Below, in pieces: positions 7,614 to 17,197 of a stretch of DNA of 64,000 nucleotides (the stretch's first letter is position 1; the number at the start of each line of letters is the position of its first letter). Source of the stretch: Shinella sp. CPCC 101442 (lineage in GTDB: Bacteria > Pseudomonadota > Alphaproteobacteria > Rhizobiales > Rhizobiaceae); the NCBI RefSeq assembly GCF_024704725.1, contig NZ_JALIQS010000003.1:248001-312000 (forward strand), written 5' to 3'. Under the pieces are notes generated by a model. The model saw only the letters and a list, made by a program, of their open reading frames with translations, was not told where the DNA came from and did no database searches. The position numbers and the translations under genes were made by a program.

Positions 7614-10600
7614 ATGGCCAAAGCTCCGAAAAAACCCACCGCCCCGAACTCCGGTTTCGAGGAAGCCCCGCAATCGCCTTTCGAGGGAGAGCCCCTGTCC
7701 GGCAGCGTCTCCGACTGGGTGAAGCAGATCGAGGCGGAAGCGGAAGCGGCTGGCATCGAAAGCCGCCGCGAGGTCGCCTCCAAGGCGGGGAAACACCGCA
7801 AGACGGTGGAGAACGCCGCTCGCCGCCATACGGAAAACGTCACCGCGTCCAAAACCTCCCGCGGCGTCTCGATCGGCGGCTCGTCCGATCCGAAGACCCG
7901 CGCCGCCGCCGGCCTCAACCCGGTCTCCGGCCTCGATGTCTCCTTGGAAGACGCCGCCGCGCTCAATGCCGGCACGGCCGTCACCGCCACGGTGGAGGCA
8001 TTGTCCGCGCTGATCGAGAGCGGCAACCCGCTGTTCAAGGACGGCAAGCTCTGGACGCCGCACCGCCCCGCCCGCCCCGCCAAGTCGGAAGGCGGCATCG
8101 CCATCCGCATGGTGAGCGAATACCAGCCCGCCGGCGACCAGCCGACCGCGATTGCCGATCTCGTCGAGGGCCTGTCCTCGGGCGAGCGCAGCCAGGTCCT
8201 GCTCGGCGTCACCGGCTCCGGAAAGACCTTCACCATGGCCAAGGTGATCGAGGAGACGCAGCGCCCCGCCGTCATCCTCGCGCCGAACAAGACGCTGGCC
8301 GCCCAGCTCTACAGCGAGTTCAAGAACTTCTTCCCGGAAAACGCGGTCGAATATTTCGTCTCCTACTACGATTACTACCAGCCGGAAGCCTATGTGCCGC
8401 GCTCCGATACCTTCATCGAGAAGGAATCGTCGATCAACGAGCAGATCGACCGCATGCGCCACTCCGCGACGCGCTCGCTGCTGGAGCGCGACGACTGCAT
8501 CATCGTCGCCTCGGTCTCCTGCATCTACGGTATCGGCTCGGTCGAGACCTACACCGCCATGACCTTCCAGATGGAGGTGGGCGAACGGCTCGACCAGCGC
8601 CAGCTGCTCGCCGACCTCGTCGCCCAGCAATACAAGCGCCGCGAGATGGATTTTCAACGCGGAAGTTTCCGGGTGCGGGGCGACACGATCGAAATTTTCC
8701 CGGCCCACCTGGAAGATGCCGCCTGGCGCATCAGCATGTTCGGCGACGAGATCGACGCGATCACCGAGTTCGACCCGCTGACCGGCCAGAAGACCGGCGA
8801 CCTGAAATCGGTAAAAATCTACGCCAACAGCCACTATGTCACGCCCCGCCCGACGCTGAACGGCGCCATCAAGGCGATCAAGGAGGAGCTGAAACACCGC
8901 CTCGTCGAGCTGGAAAAGGCCGGCCGCCTGCTGGAAGCGCAGCGCCTCGAGCAGCGCACGCGCTACGATATCGAGATGCTGGAGGCCACCGGCTCCTGCG
9001 CCGGCATCGAAAACTATTCGCGCTATCTCACGGGCCGCAAGCCCGGCGAGCCGCCGCCGACGCTGTTCGAATACATCCCCGACAACGCGCTGATCTTCAT
9101 CGACGAGAGCCACGTCACGATCCCGCAGATCGGCGGCATGTACCGGGGCGACTTCCGCCGCAAGGCGACGCTGGCCGAATACGGTTTCCGCCTGCCCTCC
9201 TGCATGGACAACCGCCCGCTGCGCTTCGAGGAATGGGACGCCATGCGCCCCGACACGGTCGCCGTCTCGGCCACCCCCGGCAACTGGGAGATGGAGGCGG
9301 CCGGCGGCGTCTTCGCCGAGCAGGTCATCCGCCCGACCGGCCTGATCGACCCGCCCGTCGAGGTGCGCCCGGCCAAAAGCCAGGTGGACGACGTGCTGGG
9401 CGAAATCCGCGAGACGGCGCAGGCCGGCTACCGCACGCTCGTCACCGTGCTCACCAAGCGCATGGCCGAAGACCTCACCGAATACCTGCACGAACAGGGT
9501 GTTCGCGTGCGCTATATGCACTCGGACATCGACACGCTGGAGCGCATCGAGATCATCCGCGATCTTCGTCTGGGTGCTTTCGACGTGCTCGTCGGCATCA
9601 ACCTTTTGCGCGAAGGCCTCGATATTCCGGAATGCGGCTTCGTCGCCATCCTCGATGCCGACAAGGAAGGTTTTTTGCGCTCGGAGACGTCGCTGGTGCA
9701 GACCATCGGCCGCGCGGCGCGAAACGTCGACGGCAAGGTCATCCTCTATGCCGACCGGATCACCGGCTCCATGCAGCGCGCCATGGACGAGACGACCCGC
9801 CGCCGCGAAAAGCAGGTCGCCTATAACGAGGCGCACGGCATCACCCCGGAATCGGTAAAGGCCAGGATTTCCGACATTCTCGACTCGGTCTACGAGCGCG
9901 ACCACGTCCGCGCCGATATTTCCGGCGTTTCCGGCAAGGGTTTCGCCGATGGCGGCAACCTCGTCGGCAACAACCTGCAGACCCATCTCAACGCGCTGGA
10001 AAAAGCCATGCGCGACGCCGCCACCGATCTCGATTTCGAAAAGGCCGCCCGCCTGCGCGACGAGATCAAACGCCTCAAGGCCGCCGAACTCGCCATCATG
10101 GACGACCCGATGGCGCGGCAAGAGGCGCGGAGCGCCGAAGGCGCGAATGGGAATGCAAAAGGCTCGGCAAGAAGTCAGGAAGGTGGCAAGAGCGGAAAGG
10201 CCGGCGCTTCCGACACCCCGTCGAAATCCGCATCGGCAAAGGCCGGCGGCGGCGCGGGTGCGACGTCCGACACCACCTCTCCGACGTCATCCTCGAACTC
10301 GACCCGAGGATCCAACGCCACAGACGCCGACGCCCCGTCAAAATCCCTCTTCCAAAAACCCTCGCTCGACGACATGGGCCCGGGCACCGACACCGAACGA
10401 CCGCTCTTCCGCAAGCCGGAATTGGACGAAATGGGCCGCGACGTCGCCACGCCCTCAGGCAAATCGCTGTTCCGCCGCAACACGCTCGACGAAATGACCG
10501 TCGGCCGCACGGAAAAGCCCGTCACCGGTGACCTGCCCGCCCGCCCGGACGAAACCCTCTCCACCAAAAAACGCCACGCCCCCCTCCTCGAAGGCCAGCC

Positions 10601-10733
10601 CGAACGTGCCGATGGTGCCGACGACGCCAAGCCGGTTCGACGGGGGAAGATTGGCGCCGGGAGCTATGAGGACCCGGCGGAAGCGAAGCGGAAGGGACGC
10701 ACGAAGGGGAAAACGGGGCGGCCGGGGCAATAA
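7614..10733 (+). CDS. uvrB: Excinuclease ABC subunit B with long N- and C-terminal extensions
   Basis: UvrB, the DNA-loading helicase-like subunit of nucleotide excision repair, here 1039 residues against about 670 in most bacteria. The canonical protein begins near residue 166 ([13 protein letters not shown]). The Walker A motif GVTGSGKT is near 198, the beta-hairpin [10 protein letters not shown] follows, then [17 protein letters not shown], helicase motifs V-VI ([10 protein letters not shown] and QTIGRAARN), and the UvrC-interacting UVR domain near residues 785-832. About 165 residues precede the core and about 200 low-complexity residues follow it. The tail holds three related copies of an LF-x-(K/R)-x-x-LD(D/E)M motif near residues 911, 931 and 952. 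Rhizobial UvrBs are known to be longer than average. ATG 7614 ([10 protein letters not shown]) is the likely start. Confidence 0.95.
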   Translation: MAKAPKKPTAPNSGFEEAPQSPFEGEPLSGSVSDWVKQIEAEAEAAGIESRREVASKAGKHRKTVENAARRHTENVTASKTSRGVSIGGSSDPKTRAAAGLNPVSGLDVSLEDAAALNAGTAVTATVEALSALIESGNPLFKDGKLWTPHRPARPAKSEGGIAIRMVSEYQPAGDQPTAIADLVEGLSSGERSQVLLGVTGSGKTFTMAKVIEETQRPAVILAPNKTLAAQLYSEFKNFFPENAVEYFVSYYDYYQPEAYVPRSDTFIEKESSINEQIDRMRHSATRSLLERDDCIIVASVSCIYGIGSVETYTAMTFQMEVGERLDQRQLLADLVAQQYKRREMDFQRGSFRVRGDTIEIFPAHLEDAAWRISMFGDEIDAITEFDPLTGQKTGDLKSVKIYANSHYVTPRPTLNGAIKAIKEELKHRLVELEKAGRLLEAQRLEQRTRYDIEMLEATGSCAGIENYSRYLTGRKPGEPPPTLFEYIPDNALIFIDESHVTIPQIGGMYRGDFRRKATLAEYGFRLPSCMDNRPLRFEEWDAMRPDTVAVSATPGNWEMEAAGGVFAEQVIRPTGLIDPPVEVRPAKSQVDDVLGEIRETAQAGYRTLVTVLTKRMAEDLTEYLHEQGVRVRYMHSDIDTLERIEIIRDLRLGAFDVLVGINLLREGLDIPECGFVAILDADKEGFLRSETSLVQTIGRAARNVDGKVILYADRITGSMQRAMDETTRRREKQVAYNEAHGITPESVKARISDILDSVYERDHVRADISGVSGKGFADGGNLVGNNLQTHLNALEKAMRDAATDLDFEKAARLRDEIKRLKAAELAIMDDPMARQEARSAEGANGNAKGSARSQEGGKSGKAGASDTPSKSASAKAGGGAGATSDTTSPTSSSNSTRGSNATDADAPSKSLFQKPSLDDMGPGTDTERPLFRKPELDEMGRDVATPSGKSLFRRNTLDEMTVGRTEKPVTGDLPARPDETLSTKKRHAPLLEGQPERADGADDAKPVRRGKIGAGSYEDPAEAKRKGRTKGKTGRPGQ

Positions 10734-10748
10734 AGCAGTCCCAGTGAA

Positions 10749-12110
10749 CTATTCGACGTCTTTCTCTTCCGAAGCAATTTGTCCCGCAATTTTCGATGTG
10801 AGCTTATGGAATAGGCTAGACTTCGGATTGTAGACAAAATCTTCGCCGATATGCCTACGCAAGTGCTCCTTCAAAAGCTCCATTTTGACTTGCGTTCGAA
10901 GGTTATAGACGTCTTCTAGTGGGATATCTAAATTATTTTGCGAGGCATTTGAGACGTCCGTAGCGATAATACTTACCTTAAACAAGTCTTGCCGCCTGCG
11001 ATTAATGCCTATAATTTCTGTAATTAAGCGGTGCAAGACTGTATAACAAACCGCAAGAACCACAGCAGATATAATAACATATGGAGACCTTGAAACTATA
11101 AAATCGACAACATCAAATCCATCTCCAAAATCCAAATTAATTAATTTCTCGGAATTCCAAAAAAGCCTACCTGTCACAAACATAATTACAATCAATGGAA
11201 CAGCGCAAAGCCAAGCGTAAACAGAAACATTCCTTGCCCCTTGAGAAACATATCCCGATATCTCGGTAGGAAAGAGATTTATATCACTCACAAGAGACCG
11301 CAAACGCGACTCTTTTTCTGAAATATCTTTAGATAAATTCTCAGAATCTTTCGTCAATCGATCAACATTATTACGATATCTCTGATTTTCTTCATTTAAA
11401 TTTCTTGTCACAGACTCCGCGATGGCAATTTCTTTTTTTCTGTTCTCAAGAATTTCAGAATGATCGGCTATGGAAGCCTCTAAATCCGAGAACTGGTCGC
11501 CCTGAGAAGAGAGTAACTCCTGCAAATCTTCTATCTTACTTGCGAGGGACTTATACGCCTCCTCGGATTTCTGCGCCCTCTTTAAGTATAAATTAAGATT
11601 ATCCTCCACATTTCTTCTATATCCCTCAAAGCCGTCCAAAATTGAAATGACATCTGAAAAAGAATTTTGCTCAATTCCCTCTACAGTTATCTTCGTCAAC
11701 TTAGAGTCTTTAAAAAACCTCTCATTTGGCTTCAGCCCAAAACCGCCTATGAACCTATTTACATTAAAAATAAATTTTCCATCGCTATATCTTACAGCTT
11801 CATTTTTCGTCGATCCGACAATATAGTCTTTATAGCTTAGCTCAAGCTCATGATATTCCTCGTATCCGAACGCAGATACCGTTATCTTAGTTACATAAAT
11901 TATATCAATAAAATCAAAATCCATCCATTCACGACGGGCCTTAATGAAATTTTCCTCTGAAGAATTTCCAACTAGTTGAGTTGATTTTCTGGCTCTGTGT
12001 GAAAAGAATCCGATGTCGATATCTTTTGCAACCGGTAAAGCTGTCGCTTCAATGCTGTTGAGAGCGTTATGATCCATGGCTTCTGGAAGGGGAGCTAATT
12101 CTTGGGTCAT
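10749..12110 (-). CDS. AT-rich orphan: coiled-coil membrane protein of unknown function
   Basis: A 453-residue protein whose DNA is strikingly AT-rich beside its neighbours, with many ATA, TTA and AGA codons that are rare elsewhere in the window. From the N-terminus: a short disordered segment, a beta-rich domain (about residues 35-150, with IIYVTKITVSAFGYEEYHEL), a coiled coil (about 165-290), a first transmembrane helix (about 300-320, AWLCAVPLIVIMFVTG), a second (about 345-370), and a charged cytoplasmic-looking tail. There is no enzymatic motif and no secretion signal. It sits alone between the 3' end of uvrB (15 bp away, convergent) and a gene-free tract. Base composition points to recent acquisition. 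I cannot assign a function; a membrane-tethered sensor or anchor is only a guess. Confidence 0.8.
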   Translation of the reverse strand: MTQELAPLPEAMDHNALNSIEATALPVAKDIDIGFFSHRARKSTQLVGNSSEENFIKARREWMDFDFIDIIYVTKITVSAFGYEEYHELELSYKDYIVGSTKNEAVRYSDGKFIFNVNRFIGGFGLKPNERFFKDSKLTKITVEGIEQNSFSDVISILDGFEGYRRNVEDNLNLYLKRAQKSEEAYKSLASKIEDLQELLSSQGDQFSDLEASIADHSEILENRKKEIAIAESVTRNLNEENQRYRNNVDRLTKDSENLSKDISEKESRLRSLVSDINLFPTEISGYVSQGARNVSVYAWLCAVPLIVIMFVTGRLFWNSEKLINLDFGDGFDVVDFIVSRSPYVIISAVVLAVCYTVLHRLITEIIGINRRRQDLFKVSIIATDVSNASQNNLDIPLEDVYNLRTQVKMELLKEHLRRHIGEDFVYNPKSSLFHKLTSKIAGQIASEEKDVE

Positions 12111-13069
12111 CTCTACAAGTGTTCCTCTGAGAAAAACTAGATGTTACCCATAATTTGTCTGCTCATCGCACCGAATGCAATCAAACGTATAATTCACCCA
12201 CCGAATTCTCCTGTTGGATGGTCCATATTGTCGCTTATAGACAGGAAGTTTCCCCACTAGCAGCGTTGATTTTCCCCGCCCCTAAAACCCCATGCCATAC
12301 TCCCCTCATCCCGCCGCGGATACACCGCAAGGCGTTGCGGCGAGGCGGGGTCGGCGCTTTTGGGGAGGGACGGACGCAAGCCGTCTCCAGAAGGGTCTGC
12401 GGAAAGTGGTCTCCCTCCGGCGACATGGGGGAAGCGGCGGGGCGTCGGACCGGGCCCTTCGTTTCATCCCCTGACGGCGCGCCGGATGTGCCTGTGCGGC
12501 ACACAAGGGGGCTGGGATTGGCGGATGCGTCGGCATCGTCCGCCGGAGCGGTGTCTTCCCGGGAAAGGCGAAACCCTTTCCGTCCGGGCCGGGCTCGAAG
12601 GCGAGCCCCGCGCGGATGTCAAAACCGGCCAAAAACCCGCCCCGGAAACCGACGGCGAAACGACGCCAAACCAAGCCTTTGCAGAGAGACCGGAGTCGCA
12701 GGCAAAAACCGCCGAACGGGGCGCTGAAAGGTGTCACACCCATACTTTTGACGAGACAGCTTTGAGCGCCCCGTCCGAAGCCTGATCGAAACCCGGCATG
12801 CTTTTCACGCGCGGGATCGTTTTCGCGCACCCACCCGCAAGGCCGGCGCGGGCGATGATCGTGAATGCCCGCGCGCCCCCTCGGCCGATCCGGCGAAGAC
12901 TGGCCGCAGAAAGCCCCGTCTGGCCGGGAGGCGCCGGCGAGGTCCTCGACGGCGCAGACCGGCGGTGCGATGCCTGTGCAGCGCGGGACCGTCCCGCTGT
13001 CGGCAGCGGCCCGGACGCCGCGCGAGATACACCGTCCACCGTCATCCCGCCCCGGCAACAGGAGCCGCC
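12111..13069. other. Gene-free tract of about 960 bp
   Basis: The first 130 bp are AT-rich like the adjacent orphan gene and probably hold its promoter. From about 12280 on, the sequence is very GC-rich with G- and C-runs. Open frames exist on both strands, but their translations are Arg/Pro/Ala-rich, lack start signals and resemble no family. The block near 12400-12440 (ctccctccggcgacatgggg and its surroundings) has the look of the dispersed intergenic repeats common in rhizobia, but I cannot confirm copies from one window. Confidence 0.5.
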
Positions 13070-13495
13070 ATGCCCTACGAATCGCCCCCGCTCGATCGAC
13101 ACCTGCTCGCCCGCACCGCCGAGATGCTGGCCTTGCCGGAGCGCATCTGCCGCCGTCGCGACTGCCGGCGCCGCCATCGCTGCACCTGGTTCTTCCGCGA
13201 GACGCGGCAGCCGTGCTGCCTTGCCAATCTCGACGCCGGGCAGCGCCGTCTGTTCGAAGAGCTCGCCGAGACCGTGCGCGACGCCCGTGATTTCGGCCGA
13301 TGGGACAGCAAGATCAGGATGACCTCGCCCTATCGCGAGACGCGGGCGCTTCAGGATGCCGCCGTCGAGGCCGCCCGTCCGCTCGTTGCCGGCCACGCGG
13401 CGAAGACATTCTATCGCGCTTTCGAGGCGATGCGCGCCGCACAGCCCGCGCCGCGCCACGAGGGGTGCGAGCCACCGCTGCCGAAGAGCCGGTAG
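13070..13495 (+). CDS. Cys/Arg-rich conserved hypothetical protein
   Basis: A 141-residue protein starting at an ATG with a good ribosome binding site (aggag at 13060). Residues 24-50 carry a dense Cys/Arg block, ICRRRDCRRRHRC, then CC about 14 residues later. Such spacing could bind zinc or an iron-sulfur cluster. The rest is helical, with DLDAGQRRLFEELAETV-type amphipathic segments. I do not know a function. It is convergent with the J-domain gene, 6 bp apart. Confidence 0.65.
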   Translation: MPYESPPLDRHLLARTAEMLALPERICRRRDCRRRHRCTWFFRETRQPCCLANLDAGQRRLFEELAETVRDARDFGRWDSKIRMTSPYRETRALQDAAVEAARPLVAGHAAKTFYRAFEAMRAAQPAPRHEGCEPPLPKSR

Positions 13496-13501
13496 GACGG
13501 C

Positions 13502-14131
13502 CTATTCCGCCGCCTCGCCCTTGACGAGGACGGGCGCGGGTTCGAGTGCTGCTGCCAGTTCGTAGGAATAGCCTTCCAGCATGGCATAGGCCTGCTCGAT
13601 GGACTGGATCTGGGTCTCGGCATTGCGGATCGCCTCGGCGATCGATTGCGAGCGGGCGCGCAGCATGGAGCCCAGAAAGTCCGTGCCGGCCTTGCGGCCG
13701 AGACGGTCGATATGCTGGCGCACGCGGTTGCGGTGGCGTTCCAGCTCCAGGATGTGGAAGCGGCTCTTGACGATATCGTCGGAGAGTTTGCGGCGCATCG
13801 CCGCCAGCGGGTCGAAGCTGCCGGGCTCGCGCTCGTCGAGGATGACGTCGTTGACCAGCGGCTCGAGCAGCATCAGGCCCTTAAGGTCGCGCGGATCGGC
13901 CAGCTGCGGGTCGAAGCCGGTGTCGTCGAAGACCTTTCGGCGCACGGGATCGCGCAGCAGGTCGTAGCAGGTCTGCAGGCGGGCGAACTGGTCGGCATCG
14001 CCGCCCGAATCGGGATGCATGCCCTTGGCGGCCTTGCGATAGGCAGCCTTCACCGCGTTGTCGTCTGCATCGCGCTCCAGTTCGAGCATGGCGTAGGGAT
14101 CGATCACGCAGGCACCTGTCCGTCTTTTCAT
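13502..14131 (-). CDS. J-domain (DnaJ-like) protein
   Basis: A 209-residue protein with an N-terminal J domain (residues 10-70: DPYAMLELERDADDNAVKAA, the essential HPD in GMHPDSGGD, then a fourth-helix segment ending DPVRRKVFDD). J domains stimulate the ATPase of DnaK/Hsp70. The remaining 130 residues are helical and lack the Gly/Phe, zinc-finger and C-terminal domains of DnaJ proper, so this is a type III J protein that probably recruits DnaK to a specific client. An ATG at 14104 (MLELERDADD) is less likely because it would cut into the domain. Confidence 0.88.
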   Translation of the reverse strand: MKRRTGACVIDPYAMLELERDADDNAVKAAYRKAAKGMHPDSGGDADQFARLQTCYDLLRDPVRRKVFDDTGFDPQLADPRDLKGLMLLEPLVNDVILDEREPGSFDPLAAMRRKLSDDIVKSRFHILELERHRNRVRQHIDRLGRKAGTDFLGSMLRARSQSIAEAIRNAETQIQSIEQAYAMLEGYSYELAAALEPAPVLVKGEAAE

Positions 14132-14212
14132 TGCGTCTTCGGTTCTTTTACGCCGTTTTCCAACCCCGAGGGGACGAAATTGTGGTGACGCCGCGGCGAT
14201 GCACAGAAAGCG

Positions 14213-15289
14213 CTACTCCGCCGCGTCTCGCGCCTCGGCCCGCGCCGACAGCACCGCCGCAAAGGCATTCGCGATCACCTCCGGCCCCGCCCCCGGCTTG
14301 GTGGCGTCGGTGGACAGGATCTGCCGGTAGCGCCGCACACCCGGAAAGCCCTGGAACAGCCCGACCATGTGCCGCGTGACATGCGCCACCCGCCCGCCCC
14401 GGGCGATCACCTCGGCCGCATGGGAAACCATGGCTTCCCGCACCGCTTCCCAATAGTCGATGGGAAGGTCTTGCGGGCTGGTGAAGAGGCCGGACGGCTG
14501 GCCTCCCGACAGGGGATGCGGAAAAAGATCATCCACGCCGGTGAGAACGCCGCTATCCTGATAAGCGGCTCTGCCAAGCATGACACCGTCAAGCCCTTCC
14601 ATTTCGGAGACAGCCTGACTCAATGTATGAAGCCCGCCATTGAGGCCGATGAAAAGACCGGGGTTTTCGCTTTTCAGCCGGCGCACCAGATCGTAGTCCA
14701 GCGGCGGAATATCGCGGTTCTCCTTCGGCGACAGGCCTTGCAGCCACGCCTTGCGCGCATGGACCCAGACGGCATCGGTGCCGGCGGCCTTCACGCGGGA
14801 CACGAGATCGCGCAGCGCCACTTCGGGGTCCTGATCGTCGACGCCGATGCGGCATTTTACGGTGACGGGAACGGCCACCGCCGCCTTCATCGCCGCCACG
14901 CAATCGGCCACCAGATCCGGCTCACGCATCAGGCAGGCGCCGAAGGTTCCCGATTGCACCCGGTCCGAGGGGCAGCCGACATTGAGGTTGATCTCGGCGT
15001 AGCCGAAATCCGTGCCGATCCGCGCCGCCTCCGCGAGCTTGCGGGGATCGTTGCCGCCAAGCTGCAGCGCCACCGGTTGCTCCACGGCATCGAAGCCGAG
15101 CAGCCGCTCGCGATTGCCGCGCAGGATGGCGTCGGCGACGATCATTTCGGTGAAGAGCAGCGCATTCTTCGTCAATTGCCGGGCGAAGACCCGGTACGCC
15201 CTGTCCGACCAGTCGATCATCGGGGCGGTGGCGAAAATCTTCGTCCCCGTGCTTACGGCCTGGCTATAGAATGTCGCTGCGTTCGTCAT
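14213..15289 (-). CDS. dusA: tRNA-dihydrouridine synthase A
   Basis: An FMN enzyme that reduces uridines 20/20a in the tRNA D-loop using NADPH. The family features are present: FATAPMIDWSDRAYR (FMN-binding start of the TIM barrel), VALQLGGNDPRKLAEAA, the catalytic NLNVGCPSDRVQSGTFGACL with the active Cys followed by LM, VKCRIGVDD, VHARKAWLQGLSPKENR and GLNGG. These loops, especially SPKENR, identify the DusA subfamily. Length about 358 residues fits. The start could be 15301 or 15289; 15289 gives MTNAATFYSQ, as in rhizobial homologues. Confidence 0.93.
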   Translation of the reverse strand: MTNAATFYSQAVSTGTKIFATAPMIDWSDRAYRVFARQLTKNALLFTEMIVADAILRGNRERLLGFDAVEQPVALQLGGNDPRKLAEAARIGTDFGYAEINLNVGCPSDRVQSGTFGACLMREPDLVADCVAAMKAAVAVPVTVKCRIGVDDQDPEVALRDLVSRVKAAGTDAVWVHARKAWLQGLSPKENRDIPPLDYDLVRRLKSENPGLFIGLNGGLHTLSQAVSEMEGLDGVMLGRAAYQDSGVLTGVDDLFPHPLSGGQPSGLFTSPQDLPIDYWEAVREAMVSHAAEVIARGGRVAHVTRHMVGLFQGFPGVRRYRQILSTDATKPGAGPEVIANAFAAVLSARAEARDAAE

Positions 15290-15396
15290 GGCCGGGCTCA
15301 TACTCCAGAAACACCACAAAAACCACCCTCCGGCTTTCCTCACCGCAGGACGCGGATGCTAGAGTGGCGCTGGAATCAAACCGCCGGAGGAAAACC

Positions 15397-15927
15397 ATGC
15401 CGCTCTATGCCCTCGACGACCGTGCGCCAACGCTGCCCGCCGCCGACCGCTACTGGGTGGCGCCGGATGCCAATGTCATCGGCAAGGTCATCGTCGGCGA
15501 GGATGTCGGCATCTGGTTCGGCGCCACGCTGCGCGGCGACAACGAACCGATCATCGTCGGCGCCCGCTCCAACATCCAGGAGGGCGTGGTGGTGCATACG
15601 GATCCCGGCAGGCCCGTCGTCATCGGCGAAGGCTGCACGATCGGCCACGGCGCCATCATCCACGGCTGCACGATCGGCAGCAACTCCCTGATCGGCATGG
15701 GCGCGACGGTGCTGAACGGCGCGGTCATCGGCAACAACTGCCTCGTCGGCGCCAATGCGCTGGTGACGGAAGGCAAGGTCTTCCCGGACAATTCGCTCAT
15801 CGTCGGGTCACCGGCCAAGGCCATCCGCACCCTTGATGCCGATGCGGTCGAGGGCCTGAAGCGCTCGGCCGAAAGCTATGTGCGCAACTGGCAGCGCTTC
15901 AGGAAAGGCCTGAAGCCGATCGGTTAG
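15397..15927 (+). CDS. Gamma-carbonic anhydrase family protein (left-handed beta-helix)
   Basis: A 176-residue protein of the hexapeptide-repeat gamma-carbonic anhydrase/PaaY-CaiE family. Imperfect hexapeptides run from about residue 25 to 145 (IGKVIVGEDVGIWFGATLRG, then IIVGARSNIQEGVVVHTDPG). Zinc ligand candidates are the His of VVVHTD and the two His of IGHGAIIHGC, the canonical triad positions. Carbonic anhydrase activity is possible but many members have no measured activity. ATG 15397 has ggagg 6 bp upstream. It diverges from dusA. Confidence 0.9.
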   Translation: MPLYALDDRAPTLPAADRYWVAPDANVIGKVIVGEDVGIWFGATLRGDNEPIIVGARSNIQEGVVVHTDPGRPVVIGEGCTIGHGAIIHGCTIGSNSLIGMGATVLNGAVIGNNCLVGANALVTEGKVFPDNSLIVGSPAKAIRTLDADAVEGLKRSAESYVRNWQRFRKGLKPIG

Positions 15928-15974
15928 GCGCCATCGGCCTGCGCTAAACTGCTGCGTACGCTTCTGAAACGGCT

Positions 15975-16370
15975 TCAGGCACAGCCCGCGCAGGTGCCGC
16001 GGATCTCGATCGTCGTCTTGCCGGTCTTGAAATTGCGGTCACGCGCAAAGCCCTTCAGCCTGTCCTCGATAACGTGGTCGTGGAACTCCGTCACCTTTCC
16101 GCAGGTCTCACAGATGGTGAAAGCGGTGATGCCATGGGCGTGGCAGTCCTCGTCGGGATGGGCACAGGCGACGAAGGCGTTGATGCTTTCGAGCCGATGC
16201 ACGAGGCCGAACTCCAGGAGCTTGTCGAGCGCGCGATAAACCTGAAGCGGCGCGCGAAAACCGCTGTCACGCAGCTTGTCGAGGATCGTGTAGGCGCTGA
16301 GCGGGCTTTGCGAATGCGAGAGCACGTCGAGCACGAGGCCCTGGTTGCGCGTCAAAGTCTGGGTCGTCAT
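15975..16370 (-). CDS. zur: Zinc uptake regulator, Fur family
   Basis: A 131-residue Fur-family repressor. The winged helix is in residues 1-75 (LSAYTILDKLRDSGFRAPLQ, then VYRALDKLLEFGLVHRLES). Zinc sites are visible as CAHPDEDCHAHG, ICETCGKV, the FHDH segment and the terminal CAGC pair, which would form the structural zinc site. It is the last gene of znuC-znuB-zur, with its ATG overlapping the znuB stop (ATGA), so zinc uptake and its repressor are made together. The Zur rather than Fur assignment rests on this context and on the AT-rich palindromes before the znu genes. Confidence 0.93.
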   Translation of the reverse strand: MTTQTLTRNQGLVLDVLSHSQSPLSAYTILDKLRDSGFRAPLQVYRALDKLLEFGLVHRLESINAFVACAHPDEDCHAHGITAFTICETCGKVTEFHDHVIEDRLKGFARDRNFKTGKTTIEIRGTCAGCA

Positions 16371-17197
16371 GCCTGGCCTCCCTGGCTGGCGGTTGCAGAA
16401 TCCACGCCGCCCGTCCTCGGCTTCGTCAGCAGGCTTAGAATGAACAGGCCAAGCGCTGCAACCACGATCGAGGGGCCGGAGGGGGTGTCGAATTTCAAGG
16501 AGCCGAACAGCCCGCCGATGACGGCGAGCGCTCCGATGACGGAGGCGAGCACGGCCATGATCTCCGGGCTCGTCGAAAAGCGCCGGGCGGTGGCGGCGGG
16601 AATGATCAAAAGCGAGGTGATGAGCAGGATCCCGACGATCTTCATGGCGATGGCAATGACGAGCGCCATCAGCAGCATGAAGGCGAGCCGCGTCTTTTCC
16701 GGCTCCATGCCCTCGGCTTCGGCCAGCTCCGGGTTGACGGTCGAGGCGATCAGCGGACGCCACATCCAGACGATGGCGAAGGTGACGAGAATGCCGCCGC
16801 CCCAGACCAGGTCCACATCGGCGCGCGAGACGGCAAGAATATCGCCGAAAAGGAAGCCCACAAGGTCGATGCGCACCCAGGTCATGAAGGAAACCATGAC
16901 AAGGCCAATCGCCAGCGTGGCATGCGAGAGAATGCCGAGCAACGCATCGGTGGAGAGCGTTCCGCGCTTCTGGAGGAGAAGCAGCAGCAGCGAGACGGTG
17001 GCGGCGACGATGAAGACGCTCAGAAGCAGGTTGAAATCCAGCAGCAGCGACAGCGCCACGCCAAGCAGCGCCGAATGGGCCATCGTATCACCGAAATACG
17101 CCATCCGGCGCCAGACGACGAAACAGCCGAGCGGCCCGGCGGTCAGCGCAAGCCCCACGCCGGCAACGAGGGCGCGCATGAAAAAGTCGTCAAGCAT
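16367..17197 (-). CDS. znuB: Zinc ABC transporter permease
   Basis: A 276-residue inner-membrane permease of the ABC-3 family with about eight transmembrane helices. The family hallmarks are CFVVWRRMAYFGDTMAHSALLG near the N-terminus and DALLGILSHATLAIGL, plus KIVGILLITSLLIIPAATAR near residue 200, which carries the coupling region that contacts the ATPase. With ZnuC and ZnuA it forms the high-affinity zinc importer. The frame is open upstream, but ATG 17197 (MLDDFFMRALVAG) is the standard start, and it overlaps the 3' end of znuC by 8 bp. Confidence 0.95.
   Translation of the reverse strand: MLDDFFMRALVAGVGLALTAGPLGCFVVWRRMAYFGDTMAHSALLGVALSLLLDFNLLLSVFIVAATVSLLLLLLQKRGTLSTDALLGILSHATLAIGLVMVSFMTWVRIDLVGFLFGDILAVSRADVDLVWGGGILVTFAIVWMWRPLIASTVNPELAEAEGMEPEKTRLAFMLLMALVIAIAMKIVGILLITSLLIIPAATARRFSTSPEIMAVLASVIGALAVIGGLFGSLKFDTPSGPSIVVAALGLFILSLLTKPRTGGVDSATASQGGQA

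Noticed and set aside
7569-10121. An 850-codon open frame antisense to uvrB
   Set aside because: It mirrors the codon structure of a GC-rich gene on the opposite strand; the translation is His/Asp/Ala-rich and has no family resemblance, while uvrB is certain.
12306-13058. A 250-codon minus-strand frame and several plus-strand frames in the gene-free tract
   Set aside because: Arg/Pro/Ala-rich translations, no ribosome binding sites and mutually overlapping in all frames; none resembles a protein family.
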